Source: Pseudogemmobacter sp044142105 (lineage in GTDB: Bacteria; Pseudomonadota; Alphaproteobacteria; Rhodobacterales; Rhodobacteraceae). Taken from it: 64,000 nt of DNA. The notes under the pieces were generated by a model. That model saw only the letters and a list, made by a program, of their open reading frames with translations, made no database searches and was not told where the DNA came from. Numbering within the stretch: position 1 is the first letter of the stretch; each line of letters starts with the position of its first letter. The position numbers and the translations under genes were made by a program. Where the stretch lies: NCBI RefSeq assembly GCF_044142105.1, contig NZ_JBGTYM010000001.1:682001-746000 (forward strand), given 5' to 3'. Positions 17,737-27,004 of this stretch are shown here, piece by piece.

Positions 17737-18147
17737 TCAAACGGCCTCTGCCACGGCGCCCCGGTAACAGGCCTCGATATTGTTGCCATCCGGGTCCAGC
17801 ACGAAGGCCCCGTAGTAAGACGGCACCCCCTTGCGCCGCCCCGGCGGGCCGTGGTCCTTGCCGCCCGCCCCGATCGCCGCGCGGTGGAAGGCGCGGACCA
17901 TGGCGGGGTCCCTCGCGCGAAGGGCGATATGGCTTTGGTTGCGACCGGCTTTCGATCCCTCCACCCAGTAGGAGGGGATCAGCGTGCCGATCCAGAGATA
18001 GGGGATCGGCTGTTCGGCGCTTTTGCCGAACTGGAAAGAGTCCGGCCCGTTCTCCTTGGTCTGCACCTCGAGCGCGGCGGCGATGGCATCATAGAAGCGG
18101 CGCGCGGCTTTCAGGTCGGTGACGACGATTCCGATATGGTCGAACAT
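17737..18147 (-). CDS. VOC (glyoxalase-like) family protein
   Basis: 136 aa. GGAAGGA 6-12 bases before the ATG at 18147 decides the start. The VOC fold is visible as MFDHIGIVVTDLKAARRFYD at the N-terminus, QSHIALRARDPAMVRAFHRAA near residue 70 and GAFVLDPDGNNIEACYRG near 120; the His and Glu residues are in metal-ligand positions. VOC enzymes include glyoxalase, dioxygenases and resistance proteins, and the exact activity cannot be read. The 230 bases between it and the DUF2189 gene contain no gene or obvious site. Confidence 0.88.
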   Translation of the reverse strand: MFDHIGIVVTDLKAARRFYDAIAAALEVQTKENGPDSFQFGKSAEQPIPYLWIGTLIPSYWVEGSKAGRNQSHIALRARDPAMVRAFHRAAIGAGGKDHGPPGRRKGVPSYYGAFVLDPDGNNIEACYRGAVAEAV

Positions 18148-18228
18148 GGCGGTCCTTCCGTGCAAGCGCGCGAACGACCGAGAGGCCCGGCCCCGGTTTC
18201 CCCGGAATCGGATGCCAGCTGGCCGCCG

Positions 18229-18648
18229 CTATTTGAGGATGACTTCCAGAATATCGCCCCGACGCCAGAAAGACACCTCGACGCCCTGTGCCGCAATCAC
18301 GCCCGCGGCCAATCACTGCAATGTCTGGACCTCGGCTGGATATGCAGGCCCGGCCAGCACCCGGCAATCGCGGCGGTCGCCCGTCACCCGGACCTGGGAA
18401 CCTCCGGAGAAAATCTTCGGATTGTCGATCTTGACCCGGAATGGGGCAAAACCGCGCGGCTCGAGCCCGGACAGAGGGATACCGCGCAGAAAGGCGAGGC
18501 AAGCTTCCATGCCCAGCCGTGCGGCGGCCTGCACATCCGCGATCAGCAGCGGATTGCGCGGCTCGGCATTGGCGCTGCCCAGAGAGGCCAGCCCTGTCGA
18601 ACCACAGACAAGCGCCACCGCCGCCGCCTTCCTCCAATCGAATGTCAT
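18229..18648 (-). pseudogene. small secreted protein interrupted by an in-frame TGA
   Basis: From the ATG at 18648 the frame encodes 111 aa to a TGA at 18313-18315: a signal peptide (RKAAAVALVCGSTGLASLGSANA) and a mature part with CLAFLRG near residue 43 and DCRVLAGPAYPAEVQTLQ. The same frame then stays open after the TGA for 27 codons (LAAGVIAAQGVEVSF..., ending EVILK) to a TAG at 18229, and this tail looks like the natural end of the domain. A TGG-to-TGA change would explain it. It may be a nonsense-mutated gene, a truncated but functional one, or a sequencing error. Function not recognised. It lies between prfB and the VOC gene, same strand. Confidence 0.6.
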
Positions 18649-18698
18649 CCACCGCTCCGCGCCACAATCACAGCAAGCAGCCTGGCAGGGAAAAGGGG

Positions 18699-18735
18699 CA
18701 CCGTTTCGACGGTGATCGGGCAAAGCGCCCGATCA
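18699..18735 (-). terminator. tandem hairpins downstream of prfB
   Basis: Two back-to-back perfect hairpins: CACCGT-TTCG-ACGGTG (18699-18714) and TGATCGGGC-AAAGC-GCCCGATCA (18713-18735), sharing two bases. They lie 24 bp after the prfB stop. No T run follows on the minus strand, so this may be an mRNA 3' stabiliser or a weak terminator. Confidence 0.45.
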
Positions 18736-18758
18736 TCGCGAAACATCCAGGTCCCGTG

Positions 18759-19871
18759 TCAGTCCAGCCGCGCCTTGCCCGACATGTCCATTGCCAGCGT
18801 CGCGGCCATGAACGGGTCGAGATCGCCGTCGAGCACGCCCTGGGTGTCGCTGGTCTCGTGGTTGGTGCGCAGGTCCTTGACCATCTGGTAGGGCTGCAAG
18901 ACATAGCTGCGGATCTGGTTGCCCCAGCCGGCATCGCCCTTGGCGTCATGCGCCTCGTTGATCGCGGCGGAGCGCTTGTCCAGCTCCATCTGATAGAGCC
19001 GTGCCTTGAGCGCATTCATCGCGATTTCGCGGTTCTGGTGCTGCGATTTCAGCGAGGAGGTTACGACGATCCCGGTCGGGAAGTGGGTGATCCGCACCGC
19101 CGAGTCGGTCTTGTTGACGTGCTGGCCGCCCGCGCCCGAGGAGCGGTAGGTGTCGATGCGGATGTCCTTGTCCTGCACTTCGATGTCGATATTGTCATCG
19201 ACCACCGGATAGACCCAGACCGAGGCGAAAGAGGTCTGGCGCTTGTCGCCCGAGCCGAAGGGCGAGATGCGCACCAGGCGATGCACGCCGCTTTCGGTCT
19301 TGAGCCAGCCATAGGCATTGTGGCCGGAAATCTTGTAGGCGACGGATTTGATCCCCGCCTCTTGCCCCGCTTCTTCCGACAGCATCTCGACGGTGAAGCC
19401 GCGCCGTTCGGCCCAGCGGGTGTACATGCGGGCCAGCATCTCGGCCCAGTCCTGGCTTTCCGTGCCCCCTGCCCCGGCATTGATTTCCAGGAAGGTGTCG
19501 TTGCCATCGGCCTCGCCGTTCAGAAGCGCCTCAAGCTCCTTCTGCGCCGCCGTCTCCAGCAGCGCCTTCAGTGCCGTCTCGGCCTCCTGGACGACGGACT
19601 CCTCGCCCTCCATCTCGCCCAGTTCGATTAGGCCGATGCTGTCGTTCAGCCCGCTCTCGATCAGCTTGTAGCCATTGACCGCATCCATCAGCGACTGGCG
19701 CTCGCGCATCAGCTTCTGCGCGCGGGGCGGATCGTTCCACAGATCGGGGTCTTCGATCAGGGCGTTGAATTCCTCAAGCCGGTGCGGCGCGGTTTCCCAA
19801 TCCAAACGCTGCGCCAGCAGCGCCAGCGACTTGCGGATCGCCTCGACATTCTGTTGGGTTTCCGCCCGCAT
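18759..19871 (-). CDS. prfB: peptide chain release factor 2
   Basis: 370 aa, full length. RF2 recognises UAA and UGA and triggers peptide release. The stop-reading motif SPF (ISPFGSGD) is near residue 205 and the catalytic GGQ (SSGAGGQHVNKT) near 250. The gene is one continuous frame from the ATG at 19871, preceded by AAGAGGGA, so the programmed +1 frameshift found in many prfB genes is absent. Longer upstream starts are in frame but lack support. A small secreted-protein gene follows on the same strand. Confidence 0.97.
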   Translation of the reverse strand: MRAETQQNVEAIRKSLALLAQRLDWETAPHRLEEFNALIEDPDLWNDPPRAQKLMRERQSLMDAVNGYKLIESGLNDSIGLIELGEMEGEESVVQEAETALKALLETAAQKELEALLNGEADGNDTFLEINAGAGGTESQDWAEMLARMYTRWAERRGFTVEMLSEEAGQEAGIKSVAYKISGHNAYGWLKTESGVHRLVRISPFGSGDKRQTSFASVWVYPVVDDNIDIEVQDKDIRIDTYRSSGAGGQHVNKTDSAVRITHFPTGIVVTSSLKSQHQNREIAMNALKARLYQMELDKRSAAINEAHDAKGDAGWGNQIRSYVLQPYQMVKDLRTNHETSDTQGVLDGDLDPFMAATLAMDMSGKARLD

Positions 19872-19959
19872 CTTGCCGTTCCCTCTTCGCGTATCGCGGC
19901 CTGATAGCGCCTGCGCCGCGCCCCGGCAAGGGCGCGGCGGGGCCGTGGGCCAGTGTCTG

Positions 19960-22497
19960 TCAGTAAAGCCCGCCCGCTGAGACGGTGCCGAAATCGGCCT
20001 TGCCCGGAATGACGGCACGTTCGCCTGTGGCGGTGGTGACGGTGCTGCCACTGTCGGCATCTGTTTCGCCATAGGCGAAGAGCGGCAGGTTCTGGCCCAT
20101 GGCGAAGCCGCCATCGACCAGAGCACCCAGACCGAAGATCGGGTCTTCGCCTTCGCGGAAATATTCCGCCACGACATTGTCGCCGGTCACGCCATCGGGC
20201 AAGCGCGCGCCGGTGAAACGGTCGATATTGACGAAATAGCCGCCCGGCGGAACCTTGAACTTGGTGCCGCCGTATTTCTTGATCGCGGTCTTCATAAAGC
20301 TTTCGAAGACCGGGCCGCAGAAGCCGCCGCCCGAGACATTGCCCAGCGATTGCGGGTTGTCATAGCCGATATAGCAGCCGGCGACGATGTTCGAGGAATA
20401 GCCGATGAACCAGACATCCTTGGCGTCATTGGTGGTGCCGGTCTTGCCGGCGATCGGCACGGGCAGGTTGATGCCACGGGCGGTGCCGCGTTGGACCACG
20501 CCTTCCAGCATCGAGGTCAGCTGATATGCCGTGATCGCATCCATCACACGCTCGCGGTTCGAGGTGATGCGCACCCCCTCGCCCGAGGGCAGGCTGGCCA
20601 GGCTGCAATCTTCGCAATTGCGCTGGTCATGGCGATAGATGGTGCGGCCATAGCGGTCCTGCACCCGGTCGACCAGGGTGGGTTCCACCCGCTCGCCGCC
20701 ATTGGCGAACATCGCATAGGCCGCGACCATCTTGTAGAGCGTGGTTTCCTGCGCGCCGAGCGCATTGGCCAGATAGGGCGACATGCGGTCATAGACGCCG
20801 AAGCGTTCGGCATAGGCCGCGACCGTCTCCATGCCGATTTCCTGCGCGATCCGCACCGTCATCAGGTTGCGGCTCTGCTCGATCCCGGTGCGCAGGGGCG
20901 TGGGCCCGTAATATTTGCCCGAGGCGTTTTTCGGCGTCCACAGACCCTGGGCCGTGTCCACTTCGATCGGCGCGTCGACCACGATCGTGGCCGGAGAGAA
21001 GCCCGAATCCAGGGCTGCGGCATAGACGAAGGGCTTGAAGGACGAGCCGGGCTGGCGGGTGGCCTGGGTGGCGCGGTTGAAGACCGAGAACTGGTAGGAG
21101 AAGCCGCCCTGGATGGCGAGGACGCGGCCGGTGTTCACATCCATCGCCATGAAGGCACCCTGAACGGCGGGGACCTGGCGCAGCGTCCAGCGGATGAAGC
21201 TGTTGTCGGAATCCTTGATCATGCGCCGGACAAGCACCACGTCGCCGGGTTTGAAATTGTCGGCGAAGCTGCCCTTCATCCAGTCGATATCGGCGCGGGG
21301 AATGACCTGCGGCTCTGCCTCGGTCTCGCGCAGGCCCTCGATGCCGATGCGCATCGACTTGTCGCCGATCTCCAGCACCACGGCGGGGAACCAGCCGTCG
21401 ATGTCACGCGGCACGTCGGTCGCGGCCAGCGCGGCGCGCCAGTCGGATTCGGCGCCCAGCTTGTCTTCGGCAATGCTCTTGCCGGTGCCATGCCAGCGGC
21501 CGCGGCCGCGGTCGTATTTTTCAAGCGCGGTGCGCAGGGCCTTTTCGGCAGCGGCTTGCAGCTCGGGGTCGATGGTGGCGCGGATGGTCAGGCCGCCGGT
21601 GAAGAATTCGTCCTTGCCGAAGTTCTTGGACAGCTGGCGGGCGATTTCCTCGGTGAAATAGGTCCGCTCGGGCATGGCTTCGCGGAAGGAGGGGAAGTCG
21701 CCATTCTGCACGGTCCTGAGAGGGAGGGCGCGCTCGGCCTCATAGCTGGCATCGTCGAGATAGCCGTTCTCATGCATCTGGCGCAGCACATAGTTGCGGC
21801 GGTCGACGGCCTCTTCATATTGCCGGACGGGATGCAGGTCGGTGGGTTTCTTCGGCAGGGCCGCCAGATAGGCCGCCTCGCCCGGGGTCAGGTCAGCGAG
21901 CGACTTGTTGAAATAGGTCTGGGCGGCGGCGGCCACGCCATAGGAATTCTGGCCGAGGAAGATCTCGTTGAGGTAGATCTCGAGGATGCGGTCCTTGGAC
22001 AGCGTTTCCTCGAGCCGCGTCGCCAGGATGATTTCCTTGATCTTGCGCTCGATCCCCTTGGTGCCGTCGCGGGTGCCATCCAGCAGCATGTTCTTCATCA
22101 CCTGCTGGGTGATGGTGGACGCCCCGCGCACGTCGCGGCCCCGGGTCTTCACCGCCTCGACCAGGGCCGCGATCATGCCGCCCGCGTCATAGCCGTGATG
22201 GCTGTAGAAATTCTTGTCCTCGGCACTGATGAAGGCTTCCTTCACCAGATCGGGAATATCCTCGGCGGGCACGAAAAGGCGGCGTTCGCCATTGTCGACG
22301 AATTCGTCAAGGATGCTGCCCTCGCCAGTATAGATCCGGCTGATCGTGGCCGGGGCATATTGCGCCAGGCTTTCATGGCTGGGCAGGTCGCGCGAATACA
22401 TCCAGAAGATCGCGCCGACGGTCAGGGCGCCGAAAAAAACGCCCAAGGTCAGCGCGGTGAAGATGGCCCCGAAGAAGGAACCGATGAATCGCAGCAC
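19960..22497 (-). CDS. mrcA: penicillin-binding protein 1A (bifunctional glycosyltransferase/transpeptidase)
   Basis: About 845 aa from a GTG at 22497 preceded by CAGGGGGC; the frame runs further upstream but that part looks non-coding. Order: one membrane anchor (residues 5-30), GT51 glycosyltransferase domain with ISAEDKNFYSHHGYD near 90 and GASTITQQVMKNMLL near 130, then the transpeptidase with SxxK (QPGSSFKPF), SRN and KTGTTNDAKDVW. It polymerises and cross-links peptidoglycan in the periplasm. The amidase gene lies 155 bp upstream on the same strand, so the pair may form a wall-remodelling unit. Confidence 0.97.
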   Translation of the reverse strand: MLRFIGSFFGAIFTALTLGVFFGALTVGAIFWMYSRDLPSHESLAQYAPATISRIYTGEGSILDEFVDNGERRLFVPAEDIPDLVKEAFISAEDKNFYSHHGYDAGGMIAALVEAVKTRGRDVRGASTITQQVMKNMLLDGTRDGTKGIERKIKEIILATRLEETLSKDRILEIYLNEIFLGQNSYGVAAAAQTYFNKSLADLTPGEAAYLAALPKKPTDLHPVRQYEEAVDRRNYVLRQMHENGYLDDASYEAERALPLRTVQNGDFPSFREAMPERTYFTEEIARQLSKNFGKDEFFTGGLTIRATIDPELQAAAEKALRTALEKYDRGRGRWHGTGKSIAEDKLGAESDWRAALAATDVPRDIDGWFPAVVLEIGDKSMRIGIEGLRETEAEPQVIPRADIDWMKGSFADNFKPGDVVLVRRMIKDSDNSFIRWTLRQVPAVQGAFMAMDVNTGRVLAIQGGFSYQFSVFNRATQATRQPGSSFKPFVYAAALDSGFSPATIVVDAPIEVDTAQGLWTPKNASGKYYGPTPLRTGIEQSRNLMTVRIAQEIGMETVAAYAERFGVYDRMSPYLANALGAQETTLYKMVAAYAMFANGGERVEPTLVDRVQDRYGRTIYRHDQRNCEDCSLASLPSGEGVRITSNRERVMDAITAYQLTSMLEGVVQRGTARGINLPVPIAGKTGTTNDAKDVWFIGYSSNIVAGCYIGYDNPQSLGNVSGGGFCGPVFESFMKTAIKKYGGTKFKVPPGGYFVNIDRFTGARLPDGVTGDNVVAEYFREGEDPIFGLGALVDGGFAMGQNLPLFAYGETDADSGSTVTTATGERAVIPGKADFGTVSAGGLY

Positions 22498-22652
22498 GGA
22501 TCGTGCCCCCTGCCCAAAAGGTGATGTGCCCCAGTATATCAGACGCGGGCAGAGGTCAAAACCTTGGCCCGGAAAAGTGATGGCGGCGGCGGCTTTCTGC
22601 GGCGCCCGGCAGCGCGGGGGCCGTCCGACACTCATCCCCCGCGCCGGACGGA

Positions 22653-23948
22653 TTACTTGTCGCGCAACGCGCGCAGGGCGCGGTCTTCGTCGGACCAGGC
22701 GATCAGCGCCTGGCGCAGCGCCTCGGCCATGCCGGCGCGCCAGTCCTTGTCCTCGAGCCGCTTGAGATCGCGCGCCGAGGAAAGGAAGCCCAGTTCCAGC
22801 AGCGCCGAAGGGATATCGGGCGATTTCAGCACCGAGAAGCCTGCTTCCTGATGCGGGTGACGGTGCATCTTCAGCCCCGCGGCCTTGATCGCGGTTTCCA
22901 GCGCCGCCGCCAGCCTTGCGGTGCGCGGCTCGGTCTCGGTCCGGGCCATGTCCATCAGCACACTGGCCACCAGATCATCCTGATCGCGGAGGTCCACACC
23001 GGCCAGAAGGTCGTCGCGGTCATGCCGTTCGGCCAAAGCGGCAGAAGCGGCATCGGTCGCCTCGTCCGACAGGGTGTAGATCGTTGCGCCCTGCGCCTCG
23101 CCCTCGGCGATGGCATCGGCATGGAGCGAGAGAAAGACCTCGGCCCCGGCGGCGCGGGCGATCGAGATGCGGGTTTCCAGCGGCACGAAGATATCTTCCT
23201 CGCGTGTCATCACGACCTGGAAGCGGCCATCGCGCAGCAAGAGCTCTTTCAGCTCGCGCGCGAAGCCCAGCATGAGATCGGCTTCTTTCTGGCCGTCGCG
23301 CTCGGCGCCGGGGTCGATGCCGCCATGGCCGGGATCAAGGACCACTACGACGGGACCGTCTTTGCGTCCGGGCAGCGGATCGGGAAGGGCCACGGCCTGG
23401 GGCAGCGACCAGTCGGGCGGTTCCGGCAGGGCGGCGGCATCGGCGAAATCATCCGGCGTGGCGGGGACCAGGCCGATGCGGATCACCGCGCTGTCCCCGC
23501 CCTGCCCCTTCGCGGTTTCCATCGCCGCCGTCTGCACCAGCATGGGCGTCTTCAGTTCGAGGACCAGCCGCGACCAGCCAGCACGGAAGATGCCCGCGCG
23601 CAGGCCCGCGATCTGGGGGGCTGATTGCGACACCTGGGCGATGGGGGACCAGTCGACCTCGCGCACGTCGAGGATCAGCCGGGGCGGATTGTCGAGGAGG
23701 CGGACCCGCCAGGGCACCGGCTGGCTGATCGCCAGCGCCACAACGACATCCTGTCCGGTCTCGCCTTGGGCGGTGATGGCCGAAGCTTTGGCATCAAGAC
23801 GCGCCATCGCCGACAGTTCTTCTGCCCCCGCCGCGCCGGGCAGCGAGAGGAAAACAGCGAGAAGGAGAGCGATGAAGGCCTGCACCCTGCCCGGTCTTTG
23901 CGCCTGGGCTATCAGGTGACTATTCGGGGACGCGCGCTGCATGTCCAT
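22653..23948 (-). CDS. N-acetylmuramoyl-L-alanine amidase
   Basis: 431 aa. An N-terminal signal segment (FIALLLAVFLSLPGAAGAEE) and an AMIN-like region (residues 65-170) precede an Amidase_3 catalytic domain with zinc ligands DPGHGGIDPGAE, KEADLMLGF and SLHADA, and catalytic Glu in ALLELGF. It cleaves the amide bond between MurNAc and the stem peptide, normally at division. The AmiC-type arrangement means it is probably activated by a LytM/M23 factor. Its ATG follows directly on the TGA of the upstream aminotransferase gene with no spacer, so translation is coupled. Confidence 0.94.
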   Translation of the reverse strand: MDMQRASPNSHLIAQAQRPGRVQAFIALLLAVFLSLPGAAGAEELSAMARLDAKASAITAQGETGQDVVVALAISQPVPWRVRLLDNPPRLILDVREVDWSPIAQVSQSAPQIAGLRAGIFRAGWSRLVLELKTPMLVQTAAMETAKGQGGDSAVIRIGLVPATPDDFADAAALPEPPDWSLPQAVALPDPLPGRKDGPVVVVLDPGHGGIDPGAERDGQKEADLMLGFARELKELLLRDGRFQVVMTREEDIFVPLETRISIARAAGAEVFLSLHADAIAEGEAQGATIYTLSDEATDAASAALAERHDRDDLLAGVDLRDQDDLVASVLMDMARTETEPRTARLAAALETAIKAAGLKMHRHPHQEAGFSVLKSPDIPSALLELGFLSSARDLKRLEDKDWRAGMAEALRQALIAWSDEDRALRALRDK

Positions 23949-25115
23949 TCACTTCGCCGCCAGCCCGCGCGCCTGCATGAAGGCGGTCAGGCGATCAAGG
24001 CCGAGCGCGATCTGATCCGTCGCCCCGGCATAGGAGAAGCGCAGGGTCTGGCGCCCCCGTATCGGATCGAAATCCAGACCCGGCGTGACGGCGACCCCGG
24101 CCTCGTCCAGAATCTGCGCGGCGAAGGCAAGGCTGTCTTCGGTCAGGTCCGAGACATCGGCATAAACGTAGAAGGCGCCATCCGGCGGGGCAATGCGGGT
24201 GAAGCCGGCTTTGGGCAGGCGCTCCAGCATCAGGCGGCGGTTTTCGGCATAGGCGGCACGGTTGGCCTCGAGCTCGGGCACGCAATCGAGGGCAGCGAGG
24301 GCGGCGATCTGGCTGGCATGGGGCGGGCAGATGAAGAGATTCTGCGCCAGACGCCCGACCCGGCGGATCTGGTCTTCCGGCACGACCATCCAGCCGACGC
24401 GCCAGCCGGTCATGCTGAAATATTTGGAGAAACTGTTGATGACCCAGGGGCTCTGGCTGATTTCCAGGGCCGAGACGGCGCGGTCGCCGTAATGGAGGCC
24501 GTGATAAATTTCGTCCGAGACAAAGCCCATGCCGCGCGCTTCGGCATGGTGGATCAGGGCGGCAAGGGCACCCTTCGACAGCATGGTGCCAGAGGGGTTG
24601 CCGGGCGAGGCGACGATCAGGCCCTGGGCGTCGATGCCGTGCAGGTCCTCGGGCACGGGTTGCAAGCGGTTCTCGGGGCGGCTGGGAATGCCGACCGGCA
24701 CCAGTGACAGCGCGCGCAGGATCTGGCGGTAGCTGGGGTAGCCGGGTTCGCCCAGGGCCACGCGATCGCCGGCGTCGAAAAGCGCGGTGAAAGCCAGAAG
24801 GAAGGCGCCGGAGGATCCGGTGGTCACGACGACACGGGCCGGGTCGAGATCGACGCCATACCAGCGGGCATAGAGGGCGGCGATGCCGCGGCGCAGTTCC
24901 GGCAGACCCAGCGCCACCGTATAACCCAAGGGGGTTTCCAGCGCGCGGGCCAGCGCCTGACGGGCGCCTGCGGGCGCGGGTGTGGCGGGCTGGCCGATCT
25001 CCATATGCACGACGTGGCGACCCGCGGCCTCGGCCATTCGGGCGCGCTCCAGCACGTCCATCACAATGAAGGGATCGACATTCCCCCGCAGGGATCCCCG
25101 ACTTGCGCTTGTCAT
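23949..25115 (-). CDS. class I/II PLP-dependent aminotransferase
   Basis: 388 aa. Fold type I aminotransferase. The PLP lysine is in SFSKYFSMTGWRVGW near residue 235; SPGNPSGTMLSKG near 170 contacts the cofactor, and the C-terminal RFSYAG holds the substrate-carboxylate Arg. Amino acid specificity is not evident; the sequence is closest in style to aspartate/alanine-type enzymes of the AAT-I family. It is the first gene of an apparent amidase-PBP1A transcription unit, though a metabolic link is not obvious. Confidence 0.9.
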   Translation of the reverse strand: MTSASRGSLRGNVDPFIVMDVLERARMAEAAGRHVVHMEIGQPATPAPAGARQALARALETPLGYTVALGLPELRRGIAALYARWYGVDLDPARVVVTTGSSGAFLLAFTALFDAGDRVALGEPGYPSYRQILRALSLVPVGIPSRPENRLQPVPEDLHGIDAQGLIVASPGNPSGTMLSKGALAALIHHAEARGMGFVSDEIYHGLHYGDRAVSALEISQSPWVINSFSKYFSMTGWRVGWMVVPEDQIRRVGRLAQNLFICPPHASQIAALAALDCVPELEANRAAYAENRRLMLERLPKAGFTRIAPPDGAFYVYADVSDLTEDSLAFAAQILDEAGVAVTPGLDFDPIRGRQTLRFSYAGATDQIALGLDRLTAFMQARGLAAK

Positions 25116-25197
25116 CGCCCGCCCCTTAAACTTCGCCGCGAATGCCCCGCTCCCTGCCCGTGCTTGGGGGTCTGGTCAACCCTGCATCGGAGTGCTC

Positions 25198-25941
25198 ATG
25201 CGCCTTTCCCTGTTCGCCGCGGCCCTGCTGGCCGCCTCGCCCGTTCTTGCCGATGGCCTGACCGACATGACCGATGCCGAACGCGCCGCCTTTCGCGAAG
25301 AGGTGAAGGCCTATCTGCTGGAAAACCCCGATGTGATCATCGAGGCGATGACCGTGCTGCAGCAGCGCGAGGATGCGGCGGCGGCGGATCGCGACCTTCA
25401 GATGCTGGCAGACAACAAGGACTCGATCTTCAACAGCGCGGCGGATTGGGTCGGTGGCAATCCGCAGGGCGACATCACGCTGGTGGAGTTCATGGATTAC
25501 CGCTGCGGCTATTGCCGCAAAGCCTATGAAGAGGTCGAGGAGCTGGTGAAGTCGGATGGCAATATCCGCTTCGTGATGAAGGAATTCCCGATCCTGGGCG
25601 AGCAGTCGCTGCTGTCGTCGCAATTCGCGCTGGCGGTGAAGATGCTGTATGGCGAAGAGGCTTATAAAGCGGCGCATGACGCGTTGATCACGCTGCGCGG
25701 CGATGCCACGCCCGAGACTTTGGCGACGCTGGCCACGCAGCTGGGCCATGATCCGGCGGCGGTTTCGGCCAAGATGGCCGATCCGGCGGTGATGGATGTG
25801 ATCAAGGCCAATCACGAGCTGGCGACGACGATGGAGATCAACGGCACCCCGACCTTCGTGATCGACCAGACCATGGTGCGCGGCTATGTGCCGCTGGATG
25901 GGATGCGGCAGATCGTGGATGGCCAGCGCAAGGACGGCTGA
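25198..25941 (+). CDS. DsbA-family periplasmic thiol-disulfide oxidoreductase
   Basis: 247 aa with a signal peptide (LFAAALLAASPVLADG). A helical N-terminal stretch (residues 20-85, including VKAYLLENPDVIIEAM) precedes the thioredoxin-like domain with redox motif CGYC near residue 103 and cis-Pro loop NGTPTFV near 218. This CGYC-plus-helical-extension layout is seen in Com1/ScsC/BcfH-like proteins, some of which oligomerise through the extension and act as isomerases. Whether it oxidises or isomerises is not clear. CGGAG lies upstream of the ATG; a terminator follows. Divergent from the aminotransferase. Confidence 0.92.
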   Translation: MRLSLFAAALLAASPVLADGLTDMTDAERAAFREEVKAYLLENPDVIIEAMTVLQQREDAAAADRDLQMLADNKDSIFNSAADWVGGNPQGDITLVEFMDYRCGYCRKAYEEVEELVKSDGNIRFVMKEFPILGEQSLLSSQFALAVKMLYGEEAYKAAHDALITLRGDATPETLATLATQLGHDPAAVSAKMADPAVMDVIKANHELATTMEINGTPTFVIDQTMVRGYVPLDGMRQIVDGQRKDG

Positions 25942-25969
25942 GGCGTCCCGATCTTCTCGGTACGACGCT

Positions 25970-25992
25970 CGGGGCCCTGCGGGGCCCCGTTT
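25970..25992 (+). terminator. terminator after the DsbA-like gene
   Basis: Stem CGGGGCCC / GGGCCCCG (8 bp) with loop TGCG, followed by TTT. It ends 28 bp before the stop of the convergent esterase gene. Confidence 0.65.
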
Positions 25993-26019
25993 CACATCCT
26001 GGGTGACGGCCCGGGGACC

Positions 26020-26943
26020 TCAGCGGTAAAGGTCGAAAAAGTCGAGGATCGCGCCATTGGCGGTGAGTTCGCGGGTCTTTCCACTGGTAAGACGTGCCTT
26101 GTGCCCGCCCGGCCAGTGATGCGCACCGCCCTCAATGGTGATCAGCCGCAGGCGCGGGCGCCCGCCGTCGGTCCAGTCGCTGATCGCAAGGGCGGTGCCG
26201 TCATCCGCCACGTGATCCACGCGCCGGTCGGTGCGGGCCAAGGGACCGGGCCAAGGCGCAAGAAAGGCGCCCACCACCTGGGCGACCGAGGCGAAATCGG
26301 TGCGGGTCAGGCTGTCCTCGCCCACTCCGCCCCCATAGGGCACCATGGCGTCGGCAGTGCCGTGGATCAGCAACGCCGGCACCGGGGCGCGGAGCTTCAG
26401 GTGCGCCGCATCCATCGAGCCGGAGACACCGGCCACCGCCCGTATCGCGCGCGGATTCGTTGCCGCGAAGGTTTCGGCCAGGATCGAGCCGTTGGACATG
26501 CCGGTCACGAAGACCCGGTCGGGGTCCAGCCCGTAGCGCGACACCGCATCGGCGATCACCGCCTTGAGGAAGGCCTCATCCGCCACGCCGGTGCGGGCGG
26601 CATAGCCGCAGCAATAGCCGCCATTCCAGGTCAGAAGCCTGTCGCCGCCGCGCCGCGATGATCCGGCGGGGAAGATCACCGCATAGCCGCGCAGTACCGC
26701 CTCGGCCGCCAGACCCGAGGCCCTGCGGAACTGGGCCGGATCGCCGCCACCGCCATGCAGCGCCACGATCAGAGGAGCGCCTTTGGAATTGTCGGGCAGA
26801 TCGGCAAGGTAGTAGCGATCTCCGATCGCAACCCGATCCTGCGCACAGACCGGCAGGGCGAGAAGGAGAAGGACAAAAAGATAGCCCGCACAGGCGCGCA
26901 GGCCCTGGGCAAGACCAAGGTGGACGGTTTCTGGTCGAGGCAT
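26020..26943 (-). CDS. secreted alpha/beta hydrolase, LpqC/PHB-depolymerase family
   Basis: 307 aa. GGAGGG 6 bases before the ATG at 26943 favours it over the adjacent GTG at 26946. A signal segment (YLFVLLLLALPVCAQD) precedes an alpha/beta hydrolase of the LpqC/esterase type: oxyanion region ALHGGGGDPAQF near residue 60, nucleophile elbow GMSNGS near 145, Asp in HGTADAMVPYGG near 200 and the His in GGAHHWPGG near 280. Related enzymes hydrolyse polyhydroxybutyrate or feruloyl esters; the real substrate is unknown. Convergent with the DsbA-like gene. Confidence 0.88.
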   Translation of the reverse strand: MPRPETVHLGLAQGLRACAGYLFVLLLLALPVCAQDRVAIGDRYYLADLPDNSKGAPLIVALHGGGGDPAQFRRASGLAAEAVLRGYAVIFPAGSSRRGGDRLLTWNGGYCCGYAARTGVADEAFLKAVIADAVSRYGLDPDRVFVTGMSNGSILAETFAATNPRAIRAVAGVSGSMDAAHLKLRAPVPALLIHGTADAMVPYGGGVGEDSLTRTDFASVAQVVGAFLAPWPGPLARTDRRVDHVADDGTALAISDWTDGGRPRLRLITIEGGAHHWPGGHKARLTSGKTRELTANGAILDFFDLYR

Positions 26944-27004
26944 CACAGCCCTCCGGCAAGGTCACCTGACCGTGATACGCCCGCCCTGCCCGCTTCCGTC
27001 GCCG

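Noticed and set aside
18759..19871. Programmed +1 frameshift in prfB.
   Set aside because: The whole protein is encoded in one frame from a well-placed ATG, with no CUUUGA-type slip site needed.
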